From the NCBI RefSeq assembly GCF_000058485.1, contig NC_008278.1, positions 1,668,962-1,732,961 of the forward strand: DNA of 64,000 nucleotides, read 5' to 3'. The DNA is from Frankia alni ACN14a. GTDB lineage: Bacteria; Actinomycetota; Actinomycetes; Frankiales; Frankiaceae. The notes below the pieces were generated by a model. The model saw nothing but the letters and a program-made list of their open reading frames with translations, was not told the DNA's origin and searched no databases. The translations under genes and the position numbers were made by a program. This document shows, in pieces, positions 52,431 through 59,984 of this stretch (position 1 is its first letter; each line of letters starts with the position of its first letter).

Positions 52431-54482
52431 GTGGCATCCGACTTCGAAGCACCGCGGCCCCGCGCGGTCCCGTCTGACCCGTCCCGGCTCCCACCGGCTC
52501 GCAACCACCGCAGCCACCGCAACCACCGCAGCCACCGCAGCCACCGCGACCCGCAGGCATCAGCCCGTCGCCGGCGGCTGGCCACGGCGAGCTGGGGGAT
52601 CGCGCTGCACGTTGCGCTCGCCGCCCTCGTCGCCGGCCCGCTGGCCGTCGAGGCCGGCCTGGCCTACCTGGTCCCGGCCGCACTCGCCGTCCTCGCGCCC
52701 CGCACGTTCGGTCGTGCCGGGCCTCGCCGCCCGGCCGCGGACTGGCCACGATCGGCCGGCGCCGGCGGCGGCCTCGCCGTCGTCCCTGCCGTCGTCCCTG
52801 CCGTCGGGCGGGTCGCCGGGCGGGTCGATCACCGCGGCGCCCGGCTGCCGCGCATCGTCCAGCTCGCCTGCGAGTCCGCCGGCTGGTACGTGTTCACGGT
52901 CGCCGGCTCCTCGGATCTGCGGGTGGCTCCGGTCGAGGGCCCCGACCTGCCCGGCTTGCTCGCCGCGACGCTGGGGGCGGCGGCCGCGGTGGGTGGCACG
53001 CTGCTGCTGTCCCGGCGCGAGCCGGCCCTCCCCGCGGCGCGCCACCGCCGTCGCGCGGTGGCCGTCCTCGCCGCCGCGCCGCTCGGCGTGGCGCTGGCCG
53101 TCCGCGCGGCGCAGCATCACCACGCGGTGCTGCTCGCCGCGTGGACGGGGGTGTCGTTGCTGATGCTGCTCGTCGCCGTCCTCACCCTGGTCCGCGGCCA
53201 GTACAGCTGGCAGCTGCCCGAGCGGGTGCACCACGTCGACCTCGCCGACCTCCAGGCGCCGCGGCACCGGTTCTCACTGATCATCCCCGCCCGCGACGAA
53301 CCGATCCTCGGCCGGACCCTGACCCAGATCCTCGCCGGTGACTACCCGGCCGACCTGGTGGAACTGGTCGTGATGGTCTCCCACGACGAGGTCGACCGGC
53401 CGACCCGGCGCATCGCCGAGCAGATCGCCGCCCGCCATCCCAACGTCCGCGTCATCGCCCCGCAGGGCAGCCAGCGCAGCAAGCCGCTGTCCCTGGAGGA
53501 CGCCCGCCGCCACTGCACCGGCGACATCGTCGGCATCGTCGACGCCGAGTCGCTCATCGCGGGCGGACTGCTCACCTACGTCAACACCCTGGCGCTGCGC
53601 CAGGCCGACGTCGGCATCTTCCAGGGCGGCGTCCAGCTCATGAACGTGCGCGGCCCGGGGCGCCCGGCGCGGCCCGCCGGCGTCGGCCGGCTGCGCGCCG
53701 CGCTGCGCCGGTGGAACACCGCAACGTCCTGGTGGCGGGCCCGCAACTGCCTGGAGTACTACGTCTGGTTCATGTCCCGCCTGCGCTTCCAGGCCCGGGC
53801 GCGCTTCATCCCTCTCGGCGGGAACACCGTGTTCATCCGCCGGTCCGTGCTGGAGCGGCTCGGCGGCTGGGACGTCGCCTGCCTCACCGAGGACTGCGAC
53901 CTGGGCGTGCGGGCCTCGGTCGCCGGCATCCGCACGACGGTCTTCTACCACCCGGACCTGACGACCCGGGAGGAGACGCCGGAGAGCCTGACGAAGCTCG
54001 TCGTTCAGCGCACCCGCTGGATGATGGGGTTCATGCAGGTCCTGTTCAAGGGGGACTGGCGCCTGCTGCCGGGGGGCCGGCAGCGGATGATGGCGGCGGA
54101 GATGCTGGCCATGCCGTTCTTCCAGGCGATGGCCGGGGTGCTGCTCCCCGTCTCCGGAGTCCTGACGCTGTTCCTCACGGCGCCGACGGGCCTCGTCATC
54201 GTCTTCTGGCTGCCGCTGGCCGCCTCCGTCATGACCGTCTTCTCGGAACAGGCGGCGTTCCGGGAGTTCACCGACGCCTACGATCTCGCCGTCGGTCGGT
54301 GGGACAGCGTCCGGCTCATCCTCAGCGCGCCGTTCTACCAGCTCGCACTGTCGATCGCCGCGGTGCGGGCCACCGCCCGCCTGGTGCGCGGCCGGTTGGA
54401 GTGGGAGAAGACGTCGCACTCCGGCGCCCATCACGGTGCCGGCGCCGGGGCGGGTCGTCTCGGGCTGGAGGCGGCGTCGTGA
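52431..54482 (+). CDS. Cellulose-synthase-like family 2 glycosyltransferase, membrane protein
   Basis: 683 aa from GTG 52431 (ATG 52392 also in frame). It has a His/Arg-rich tandem lead (HRSHRNHRSH), then about five N-terminal helices. The GT2 domain has FSLIIPARDEPILGRTL, IVGIVDAESLI (DxD), LTEDCDLGVRA (TED catalytic base) and VVQRTRWMMGFMQV (the QxxRW motif), followed by three or four helices. These are the four signature motifs of processive beta-glycan synthases such as CslA. CslA and GlxA act together at Streptomyces hyphal tips to make a cellulose-like glycan. This operon has both plus Sco, so a related polymer is likely; which sugar is used is not shown by the sequence. The stop overlaps the start of the next gene by GTGA. 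Confidence 0.9.
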   Translation: MASDFEAPRPRAVPSDPSRLPPARNHRSHRNHRSHRSHRDPQASARRRRLATASWGIALHVALAALVAGPLAVEAGLAYLVPAALAVLAPRTFGRAGPRRPAADWPRSAGAGGGLAVVPAVVPAVGRVAGRVDHRGARLPRIVQLACESAGWYVFTVAGSSDLRVAPVEGPDLPGLLAATLGAAAAVGGTLLLSRREPALPAARHRRRAVAVLAAAPLGVALAVRAAQHHHAVLLAAWTGVSLLMLLVAVLTLVRGQYSWQLPERVHHVDLADLQAPRHRFSLIIPARDEPILGRTLTQILAGDYPADLVELVVMVSHDEVDRPTRRIAEQIAARHPNVRVIAPQGSQRSKPLSLEDARRHCTGDIVGIVDAESLIAGGLLTYVNTLALRQADVGIFQGGVQLMNVRGPGRPARPAGVGRLRAALRRWNTATSWWRARNCLEYYVWFMSRLRFQARARFIPLGGNTVFIRRSVLERLGGWDVACLTEDCDLGVRASVAGIRTTVFYHPDLTTREETPESLTKLVVQRTRWMMGFMQVLFKGDWRLLPGGRQRMMAAEMLAMPFFQAMAGVLLPVSGVLTLFLTAPTGLVIVFWLPLAASVMTVFSEQAAFREFTDAYDLAVGRWDSVRLILSAPFYQLALSIAAVRATARLVRGRLEWEKTSHSGAHHGAGAGAGRLGLEAAS

Positions 54483-56449
54483 CCGTCCACGAGTTCGTCG
54501 ACGTTCTCGACGAGACCCTGCCGCAGCCGGTGGGTTCCCGGCCCGCCGCCTGGGCCGCCGACCGGGCCCGGCTGCTGGGCGCGCGGGTGGCCGCCGGCGC
54601 CCGGGCCCACCGGCACAGCCTCGCCCTGCTCGCGGTGCTCCTGCCGGTCGTCGCACTGGTGCACGGGGTCAACTTCGACGGTTGGCCCGGGCGGGTCACC
54701 GACGACGAGGGCACCTACGCCGCCCAGGCCTACTCGATGCAGTACTGGAACCGCATCGCCCACTACACCTACTGGTACGACCATCCGTTCGGCGGCTGGC
54801 TGCTCATCGCGATCTACACCAAGCTCACCGACGGCTTCCACCGGGCGGCGACCGCGGTCACCGCCGCCCGCGAGCTGATGTTCCTGCTCCACCTGGCGAG
54901 CTGCGTGCTGTTGTACCGGTTCGGCCGGCTGCTGGGCCTGCGCCGGTTCTTCGCCGGCCTGGCGCTGCTGGTGTTCTCGCTGTCGCCGCTGGCGCTGTGG
55001 TACCAGCGGATGGCGTTCCTGGACAACATCGCGGTGATGTGGCTGCTGGCGGCGTTCGTCTGCGCGGCGTCCCCGCGGCGCAGCGTGGCCGCGGCGGCGC
55101 TCGCCGGGACGTTCATGGCGTTCTCGTTCTGGTCCAAGGAGACGACGCTGCTGTTCCTGCCCGGGCTGTACGTGCTGCTCTGGCAGCACCGGGACCCGCG
55201 GAACTGGCGGTTCGTGCGGCGCAACTTCCTCGGCTGCCTGATCGGGATCTGCGGTATCTACATCCTGTACGCGGCGGCGAAGAACGAGCTGTTCGAGGGG
55301 CCCGGCCACGTCTCCCTGGAGTGGGCGGTGCGCTGGCAGCTGTTCGACCGGGCGCCGAGCGGCAGCGTGCTCGACACCGGCAGCGACACGTACAACGTCG
55401 TCCGCTCCTGGCTCGACCTGGACCCGTACCTGGTGCTGGCGGGCATCGCCGCGGCCGTGCCGCTGCTTGCCCTGCGCCGGCTGCGGGTGGTCTCGGCGCT
55501 GCTGCTGATCCAGTTCGGTTTCATCTTCCGCAACGGCTACCTGCCCAACCCGTACGTCACCGCAATGCTGCCCTTCGCCGCCCTCTGCGCCGCCGGCCTC
55601 CTCGACGCGGCGCTGCCTCGCGCCCTGCCCCGGGCTGGCGGTGCCGACGGCGAACGCGACGGCGACGGGAACGCCGGCGGTGGCGCGCTGGGCGTCCCGG
55701 GATGGCTCACTGCGGTGTGGACGGGCCTGCGTCGGGGCGCGGTGGCCGCAGCCGTGATCGGGTCGGTGGTGGCGCTGGCCTGGGACTGGACGCCGAAGAT
55801 CCACACGGCGCTGACGATGGACGCGAGCGCGCCGAGCCGGGACGCCACCCGCTGGTTCCTCGCCCACATCCGCGACGACGGCACCGTCATCACCGACGAC
55901 ATCGCCTGGACCGACCTCACCATCCACGGCCGCCGCCCGCTGCCGGTGTGGTTCTACAAGCTCGACCTCGACCCGCAGGTCCGGGGCCACTTCCCGCACG
56001 GCTGGAAGGACGTCGACTACCTGATGATGGGCAAGCCCCCGGACTCGGTGCTCGCCGAGGTCCCGATCGTCGCCGAGGCGCTGCACCACTCGGTGGTCCT
56101 CAAGTCCTTCGGCAACGGCGAGATCGAAATCCGCCGGGTCCTCCCTCCCGGCTGCCGCATCGACATCCCACCCGCCCGCTGCGGCCCCGACGCGTCCGAG
56201 CGGACGATTCCGTCCGCCGGGGCGGGTAACCATGGTTCTGACTACGGATACGTTCCCGCCGCCAGCGGTCAAGGCCCGGCTGCCCGAGTTGGTGACCTGA
56301 ATTCAACAACACCACGACCAGGTGACGGCGATGCGCAACGAGCGGCCAGCGGCAGCGGTCGTTCCGGTGGAGGAGCGGGAGAGCCTGCACGAGAATCCGG
56401 AGATTCCGCCAGACACCAGGACGGTGTCCTCTCTCCCGGCGGCGGCTGA
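54479..56449 (+). CDS. GT39/PMT-like integral membrane glycosyltransferase
   Basis: 656 aa from GTG 54479, overlapping the GT2 stop. After an N-terminal helix (LALLAVLLPVVALVHGVNF) there is DDEGTYAAQAYS, with the DE pair that is catalytic in PMT/ArnT-type enzymes, and about nine more helices (for example LVFSLSPLALWYQR, MAFSFWSKETTLLFLPG). A non-membrane region near 55,800-56,100 is the extracytoplasmic domain. The last 90 residues are Pro/Ser/Gly-rich and disordered. Such enzymes move a sugar from a polyprenol phosphate to a protein or glycan on the outside; the donor could be made by the DPMS-like enzyme at the start of the operon. The C-terminal tail ends 130 bp before the CRISPR array. 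Confidence 0.85.
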   Translation: MTVHEFVDVLDETLPQPVGSRPAAWAADRARLLGARVAAGARAHRHSLALLAVLLPVVALVHGVNFDGWPGRVTDDEGTYAAQAYSMQYWNRIAHYTYWYDHPFGGWLLIAIYTKLTDGFHRAATAVTAARELMFLLHLASCVLLYRFGRLLGLRRFFAGLALLVFSLSPLALWYQRMAFLDNIAVMWLLAAFVCAASPRRSVAAAALAGTFMAFSFWSKETTLLFLPGLYVLLWQHRDPRNWRFVRRNFLGCLIGICGIYILYAAAKNELFEGPGHVSLEWAVRWQLFDRAPSGSVLDTGSDTYNVVRSWLDLDPYLVLAGIAAAVPLLALRRLRVVSALLLIQFGFIFRNGYLPNPYVTAMLPFAALCAAGLLDAALPRALPRAGGADGERDGDGNAGGGALGVPGWLTAVWTGLRRGAVAAAVIGSVVALAWDWTPKIHTALTMDASAPSRDATRWFLAHIRDDGTVITDDIAWTDLTIHGRRPLPVWFYKLDLDPQVRGHFPHGWKDVDYLMMGKPPDSVLAEVPIVAEALHHSVVLKSFGNGEIEIRRVLPPGCRIDIPPARCGPDASERTIPSAGAGNHGSDYGYVPAASGQGPAARVGDLNSTTPRPGDGDAQRAASGSGRSGGGAGEPARESGDSARHQDGVLSPGGG

Positions 56450-56577
56450 GGCGATTCCCCGGAACCCCTTCCTGGATCATGCCTCTGACCTGCGCAGTTG
56501 CATTACCGCCGAACCGCTGCAAGATCTCCGTTTGCCCCCTGGTCCGCAACACCCTTGACCTGCACCTTTACTATGGG
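56450..56577 (+). promoter_or_regulatory. Probable CRISPR leader
   Basis: 128 bp between the GT39 stop and the first repeat. It contains TTGACC and TACTAT words near 56555-56574, which could be parts of a promoter. Orientation of the array (degenerate end far side, 8-nt tag) puts the leader here. It is shorter and less AT-rich than many leaders and could be partly inside the preceding transcript. Confidence 0.45.
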
Positions 56578-57997
56578 GTCGCTGATCATCCCTGGAGGGA
56601 TCGCAACTGCAGACGCCCTTGCGTGGGCAACAGCACACATCCTGACAGTCGCTGATCATCCCTGGAGGGATCGCAACAGGGCCGTTTCGATGTGACTGTT
56701 GGTGGCGCTGTGCAGGTCGCTGATCATCCCTGGAGGGATCGCAACTTCGGCTACCTGCACGGCGCGCCTCCGCCGGCCCACGTCGCTGATCATCCCTGGA
56801 GGGATCGCAACTTGGGTAGCTGGTTGATACCCGGGATGATGGCATCCCCGGTCGCTGATCATCCCTGGAGGGATCGCAACGGCATCTCCGTGTGGACGTA
56901 GTGCGGCCGTACGAGGTCGCTGATCATCCCTGGAGGGATCGCAACAAGGGACGCCCGAGGCGCCTCGACGCGTTCGCCTGGGGGGTCGCTGATCATCCCT
57001 GGAGGGATCGCAACTACAGACCACGTTCAGGGCCGAGCGTGATGAGTGCGCGGTCGCTGATCATCCCTGGAGGGACCGCAACAGACGCAGATGTGGGAGC
57101 TCCCGGAAGTCGTCCGCGGTCGCTGATCATCCCTGGAGGGATCGCAACATGACACGCGTACGCTCCACCACCGGTTCACCAGGTCGCTGATCATCCCTGG
57201 AGGGATCGCAACATCGGCCCGTAGCGGGCGATGCTTTCCTCATTGGTCGCTGATCATCCCTGGAGGGATCGCAACTCAACGCCGAGCAGGCCCACGGCGA
57301 CGACGGGTCGGGTCGGTCGCTGATCATCCCTGGAGGGATCGCAACTGTCGACGACGAAGCCGCCGCCGGTCCAGCGCAGGTCGCTGATCATCCCTGGAGG
57401 GATCGCAACCGGTGAGCTCACCGACGACCAGATCGCCGAACTCGACGTCGCTGATCATCCCTGGAGGGATCGCAACCTGCTCACCGCGACGGCAAACAGC
57501 GGCGCCACGTGTCGCTGATCATCCCTGGAGGGATCGCAACTCTTTCCCGAGCCGGTGCCCGCGACAACCGCGAAATGCGGTCGCTGATCATCCCTGGAGG
57601 GATCGCAACCAGAGCTGATCATGCAGGAGACGCTGCCCGACGTACCCGTCGCTGATCATCCCTGGAGGGATCGCAACTCGGGCGTCAGGAGGTCGGCGGA
57701 GCGGCCTTGCGCGTCGCTGATCATCCCTGGAGGGATCGCAACGCTATTTCCGCCTATTCTTGACCTACCGGCGGGTCGCTGATCATCCCTGGAGGGATCG
57801 CAACATCGCGAGCATGTTGACCAGCCCGACGTCGAGCAGGTCGCTGATCATCCCTGGAGCGATCGCAACGCCGGCGAACGGCGCCGGGCCCGACCCGCGC
57901 GAGTCGCTGATCATCCCTGGAGGGATCGCAACAAATCGTCACGCGGCGGAGACGACACCGCGCCGGGGTCGCTGATCATTCCAGGAGGGATCGCAAT
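56578..57997 (+). CRISPR. CRISPR array, 22 repeats of 30 nt, 21 spacers
   Basis: Repeats start at 56578, 56648, 56716, 56782, 56851, 56916, 56985, 57053, 57119, 57183, 57246, 57316, 57380, 57447, 57511, 57580, 57648, 57713, 57775, 57840, 57903 and 57968. The repeat begins GTCGCTGATC, has a 5-bp stem ATCCC/GGGAT with TGGA as loop, and ends ATCGCAAC, an 8-nt tag like those of type I and III crRNAs. Spacers are 32-40 nt (40,38,36,39,35,39,38,36,34,33,40,34,37,34,39,38,35,32,35,33,35). Two internal repeats have one change (57053: AGGGACCG; 57840: GGAGCGAT), and the last has three or more differences, marking the old trailer end. All spacers are different. No cas gene is present within 56 kb upstream or 6 kb downstream. 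Confidence 0.98.
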
Positions 57998-58027
57998 CTC
58001 GCTGGCCGGGCTGGAGGAATCTCACTT

Positions 58028-58657
58028 TCAGGTAAGCGCGAGCAGTGCTCCGAGGGCAAAACCGACCGCCCCGAGCCAGACGAGGGTCGGTAGCGCGTGC
58101 AGCCAGCGCGCGAGTGGTCGCGGTCCGGACCTCCCAGCAGCCCCGGCCGGCGGTCCAGGCTGGGCAGGCACCGAGTGTTGGGGCGTGAGTGCCTGGCCGG
58201 GCGGCGCGGGGGGACGGCCTGCTGCCGGCGCCCCCGGCGGCGGGGCTGCGGGGCGGGGGAGGATCGCGGATGGCGGTGGGGGGGTGGCCTGGCCGGCGAG
58301 GATCGTTTCCTGGTCGGCGAGGTCTGGGTCGGCGGGTGGGACGGGCGGCCGGGGTGCCGGGGGTGGGGGGATCAGGACGACGAGCGGGCCGTTGGCGGCG
58401 CCGAGGTGTACTCGAATCTCGCCGCCGACGAGGGGGACGCTGACCCTGCGGCTGCCGTCGACCCAGATGCCGTTGGAGCTGATATCGCGGGCGAGCCAGC
58501 CGTCGGCGCCGGGTTCGAGCCGCAGGTGGCGGCGGGAGACGCGGCCGTCGGCGAGGACGACGTCGCAGTCGCGGCCGCGGCCGACGACGTGCGCGCGGTC
58601 GGGCGGTAGGACGGTTTCGCCGGCCGGGGTGACGATCCGCAGCCCTGTCGGGTCCAC
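58028..58657 (-). CDS. FHA-domain protein with C-terminal membrane helix
   Basis: 209 aa from ATG 58657. The FHA domain (residues 8-95) has HVVGRGRDCDVVLADGRVSRRHLRL, then ISSNGIWVDGSRRV, with the phospho-threonine-binding Arg, Ser and Asn. A Pro/Ala/Gly-rich linker follows, and one helix near the C-terminus (TLVWLGAVGFALGALLALT). It should hold an FHA domain at the inner face of the membrane as an adaptor for kinase signalling. Its stop is 30 bp from the CRISPR array. It may be cotranscribed with the Rieske and DUF6529-like genes, all minus strand with gaps under 60 bp. Confidence 0.85.
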   Translation of the reverse strand: MDPTGLRIVTPAGETVLPPDRAHVVGRGRDCDVVLADGRVSRRHLRLEPGADGWLARDISSNGIWVDGSRRVSVPLVGGEIRVHLGAANGPLVVLIPPPPAPRPPVPPADPDLADQETILAGQATPPPPSAILPRPAAPPPGAPAAGRPPAPPGQALTPQHSVPAQPGPPAGAAGRSGPRPLARWLHALPTLVWLGAVGFALGALLALT

Positions 58658-58714
58658 TGCTTGTCCTCTCGAAACGGGCCGCCCGGTGGCGGGGCGGGTT
58701 GCCGACGGGGGCGG

Positions 58715-59245
58715 TCAGGCGGGGAAGACCTCGTCGCCGCGGACGGTCACCGCTACGCCGGGCAGGGGCGCCTTGGCCGGGCCGGCGACGGGTTGGCCGG
58801 TGCGGGTGTCGAACGCGCTGCCGTGGCAGGGGCAGCGGATCCGGCCCTTCGACACCGCGTTCACCGTGCAGCCCTGGTGGGTGCAGACGTTCGAGAAGCC
58901 CTGGACCGCGCCGGCGGCGTCCCTGGTCAGGACGATGCCGGCGTCGTCGAGGATGAGTCCGCCGTCCGCCGGCACGTCGCCGACCCGGGCCAGCGCCGCC
59001 TTGCCGCCCGAACCGCCCGAGCCCGAACCGCCCGAGCCCGCGCCCTTGCCGTCGGCGTCGTCGGCGCTCCCCGAGCCGCCGGAGCTGCCGGCGGCGGCCG
59101 GCGTCCGGCCGTGGTCGCCGGACCGGCCGGACGAGGACTTCGCCGCGTCACTGCTGTCTGCCACGACGTAGCCGACCGCCCCGGCGGCGACGGTCACGGC
59201 GATTCCCGGAACCACGGTCCGCCGGCTCGGCGCTTCCTGGGTCAT
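58715..59245 (-). CDS. Rieske [2Fe-2S] protein, membrane-anchored or Tat-exported
   Basis: 176 aa. The N-terminus (SRRTVVPGIAVTVAAGAVGYVV) has a twin-Arg-like pair before a hydrophobic helix. A Gly/Ser-rich linker follows, then the Rieske domain with CTHQGC and CPCHGSAFDTRTG, both cluster-binding Cys-His pairs intact. It is not the bc1-type large QcrA protein but a short extracytoplasmic electron carrier. The next gene upstream encodes a DUF6529-like membrane protein that may carry haem; such pairs are common in actinobacteria. Electron transfer between them is inferred. Confidence 0.92.
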   Translation of the reverse strand: MTQEAPSRRTVVPGIAVTVAAGAVGYVVADSSDAAKSSSGRSGDHGRTPAAAGSSGGSGSADDADGKGAGSGGSGSGGSGGKAALARVGDVPADGGLILDDAGIVLTRDAAGAVQGFSNVCTHQGCTVNAVSKGRIRCPCHGSAFDTRTGQPVAGPAKAPLPGVAVTVRGDEVFPA

Positions 59246-59281
59246 CTTTTCTTCCTCGAAGTCGGGCCCGGGAGCGTCGGC

Positions 59282-59854
59282 TCAGACATGGGGAATTCCG
59301 GACTGGGTGAAGAACCACAGTGAGGCGCTTAACCACAGCACGACAAGTGACGCCAACACCGTGGAACCGAGCACCGGCAGCGCCCACCCGGGCAGGCCGC
59401 GCACCCGCAGGCCGAGCATTTTCGCCGCATAGGCGCCGTAGAAGAGGCAGCCGACCACGCTGTGCACCAGAACGCGGGCGTCGGTGTCGGCGAAACCGAG
59501 CGCCCAGATGCAGTGGAAGGCGACCGGCAGAGTAAGGACGAAGGCGGCCGTGCCGCTCCATCGATGCAGCGGAGCGGCCCAGGAGGGGGCCGGACCCGCG
59601 GCGGGCAGCCGGCCCCACATCCACAGTGCCGTGATGAGCTGGACGATCAGGAGAAGGGTGGCCGCCGTCGTCAGCCAGGCTTTCATCGGCAGCATTCCGG
59701 AAAAGCCGAGAGTGAACACGGGCCGGCCGGCCGGGTCGTGAACTTTCGCATACACGCCCATCGACACGGCGACGGCGGCGCCGAGCAGAAGAACGCCGGC
59801 CACCGGCACGCCCCGACCGGTCGACCTGTTGGGCGCCTGTGCGCCGACTGCCAT
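59282..59854 (-). CDS. DUF6529-like polytopic membrane protein
   Basis: 190 aa from ATG 59854 (MAVGAQAPNRS). Five hydrophobic helices. His residues occur within or at the ends of helices (PLHRWSGTAAF, AFHCIWALGF, VLVHSVVGC), the layout of b-type cytochromes such as the cytochrome b561/ferric reductase fold. FSGMLPMKAWLTTAATLLL is a typical piece of this family. It probably acts as the membrane partner of the adjacent Rieske protein. Family name from memory; haem binding is inferred from His placement. Confidence 0.7.
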   Translation of the reverse strand: MAVGAQAPNRSTGRGVPVAGVLLLGAAVAVSMGVYAKVHDPAGRPVFTLGFSGMLPMKAWLTTAATLLLIVQLITALWMWGRLPAAGPAPSWAAPLHRWSGTAAFVLTLPVAFHCIWALGFADTDARVLVHSVVGCLFYGAYAAKMLGLRVRGLPGWALPVLGSTVLASLVVLWLSASLWFFTQSGIPHV

Positions 59855-59984
59855 GCCGCCCCCATCCCGCCGACCATTGTTTCTGCGGCAACTATGCCCG
59901 AAGGACTCGGTTCGCGCAGGCAAACGTCGGCGGGATGACAAATTCTTTGCGGACCATTCGGGTCCGCTTGTCGTGCCGGTCGGG

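Noticed and set aside
56322..56558. Short plus-strand frame between the GT39 gene and the CRISPR array
   Set aside because: It overlaps the end of the GT39 gene, has no clear ribosome site and no hydrophobic or motif signal.
56477..57975. Repeat-bearing short frames inside the CRISPR array on both strands
   Set aside because: Their repeated peptide (DHPWRDRN or AIPPGMISD types) is only translation of the CRISPR repeat.
56450..58027. Associated cas genes next to the CRISPR array
   Set aside because: Neighbours are a GT39 enzyme and an FHA protein; no Cas1, Cas2, Cas3 or Cas10 motif was found in the window.
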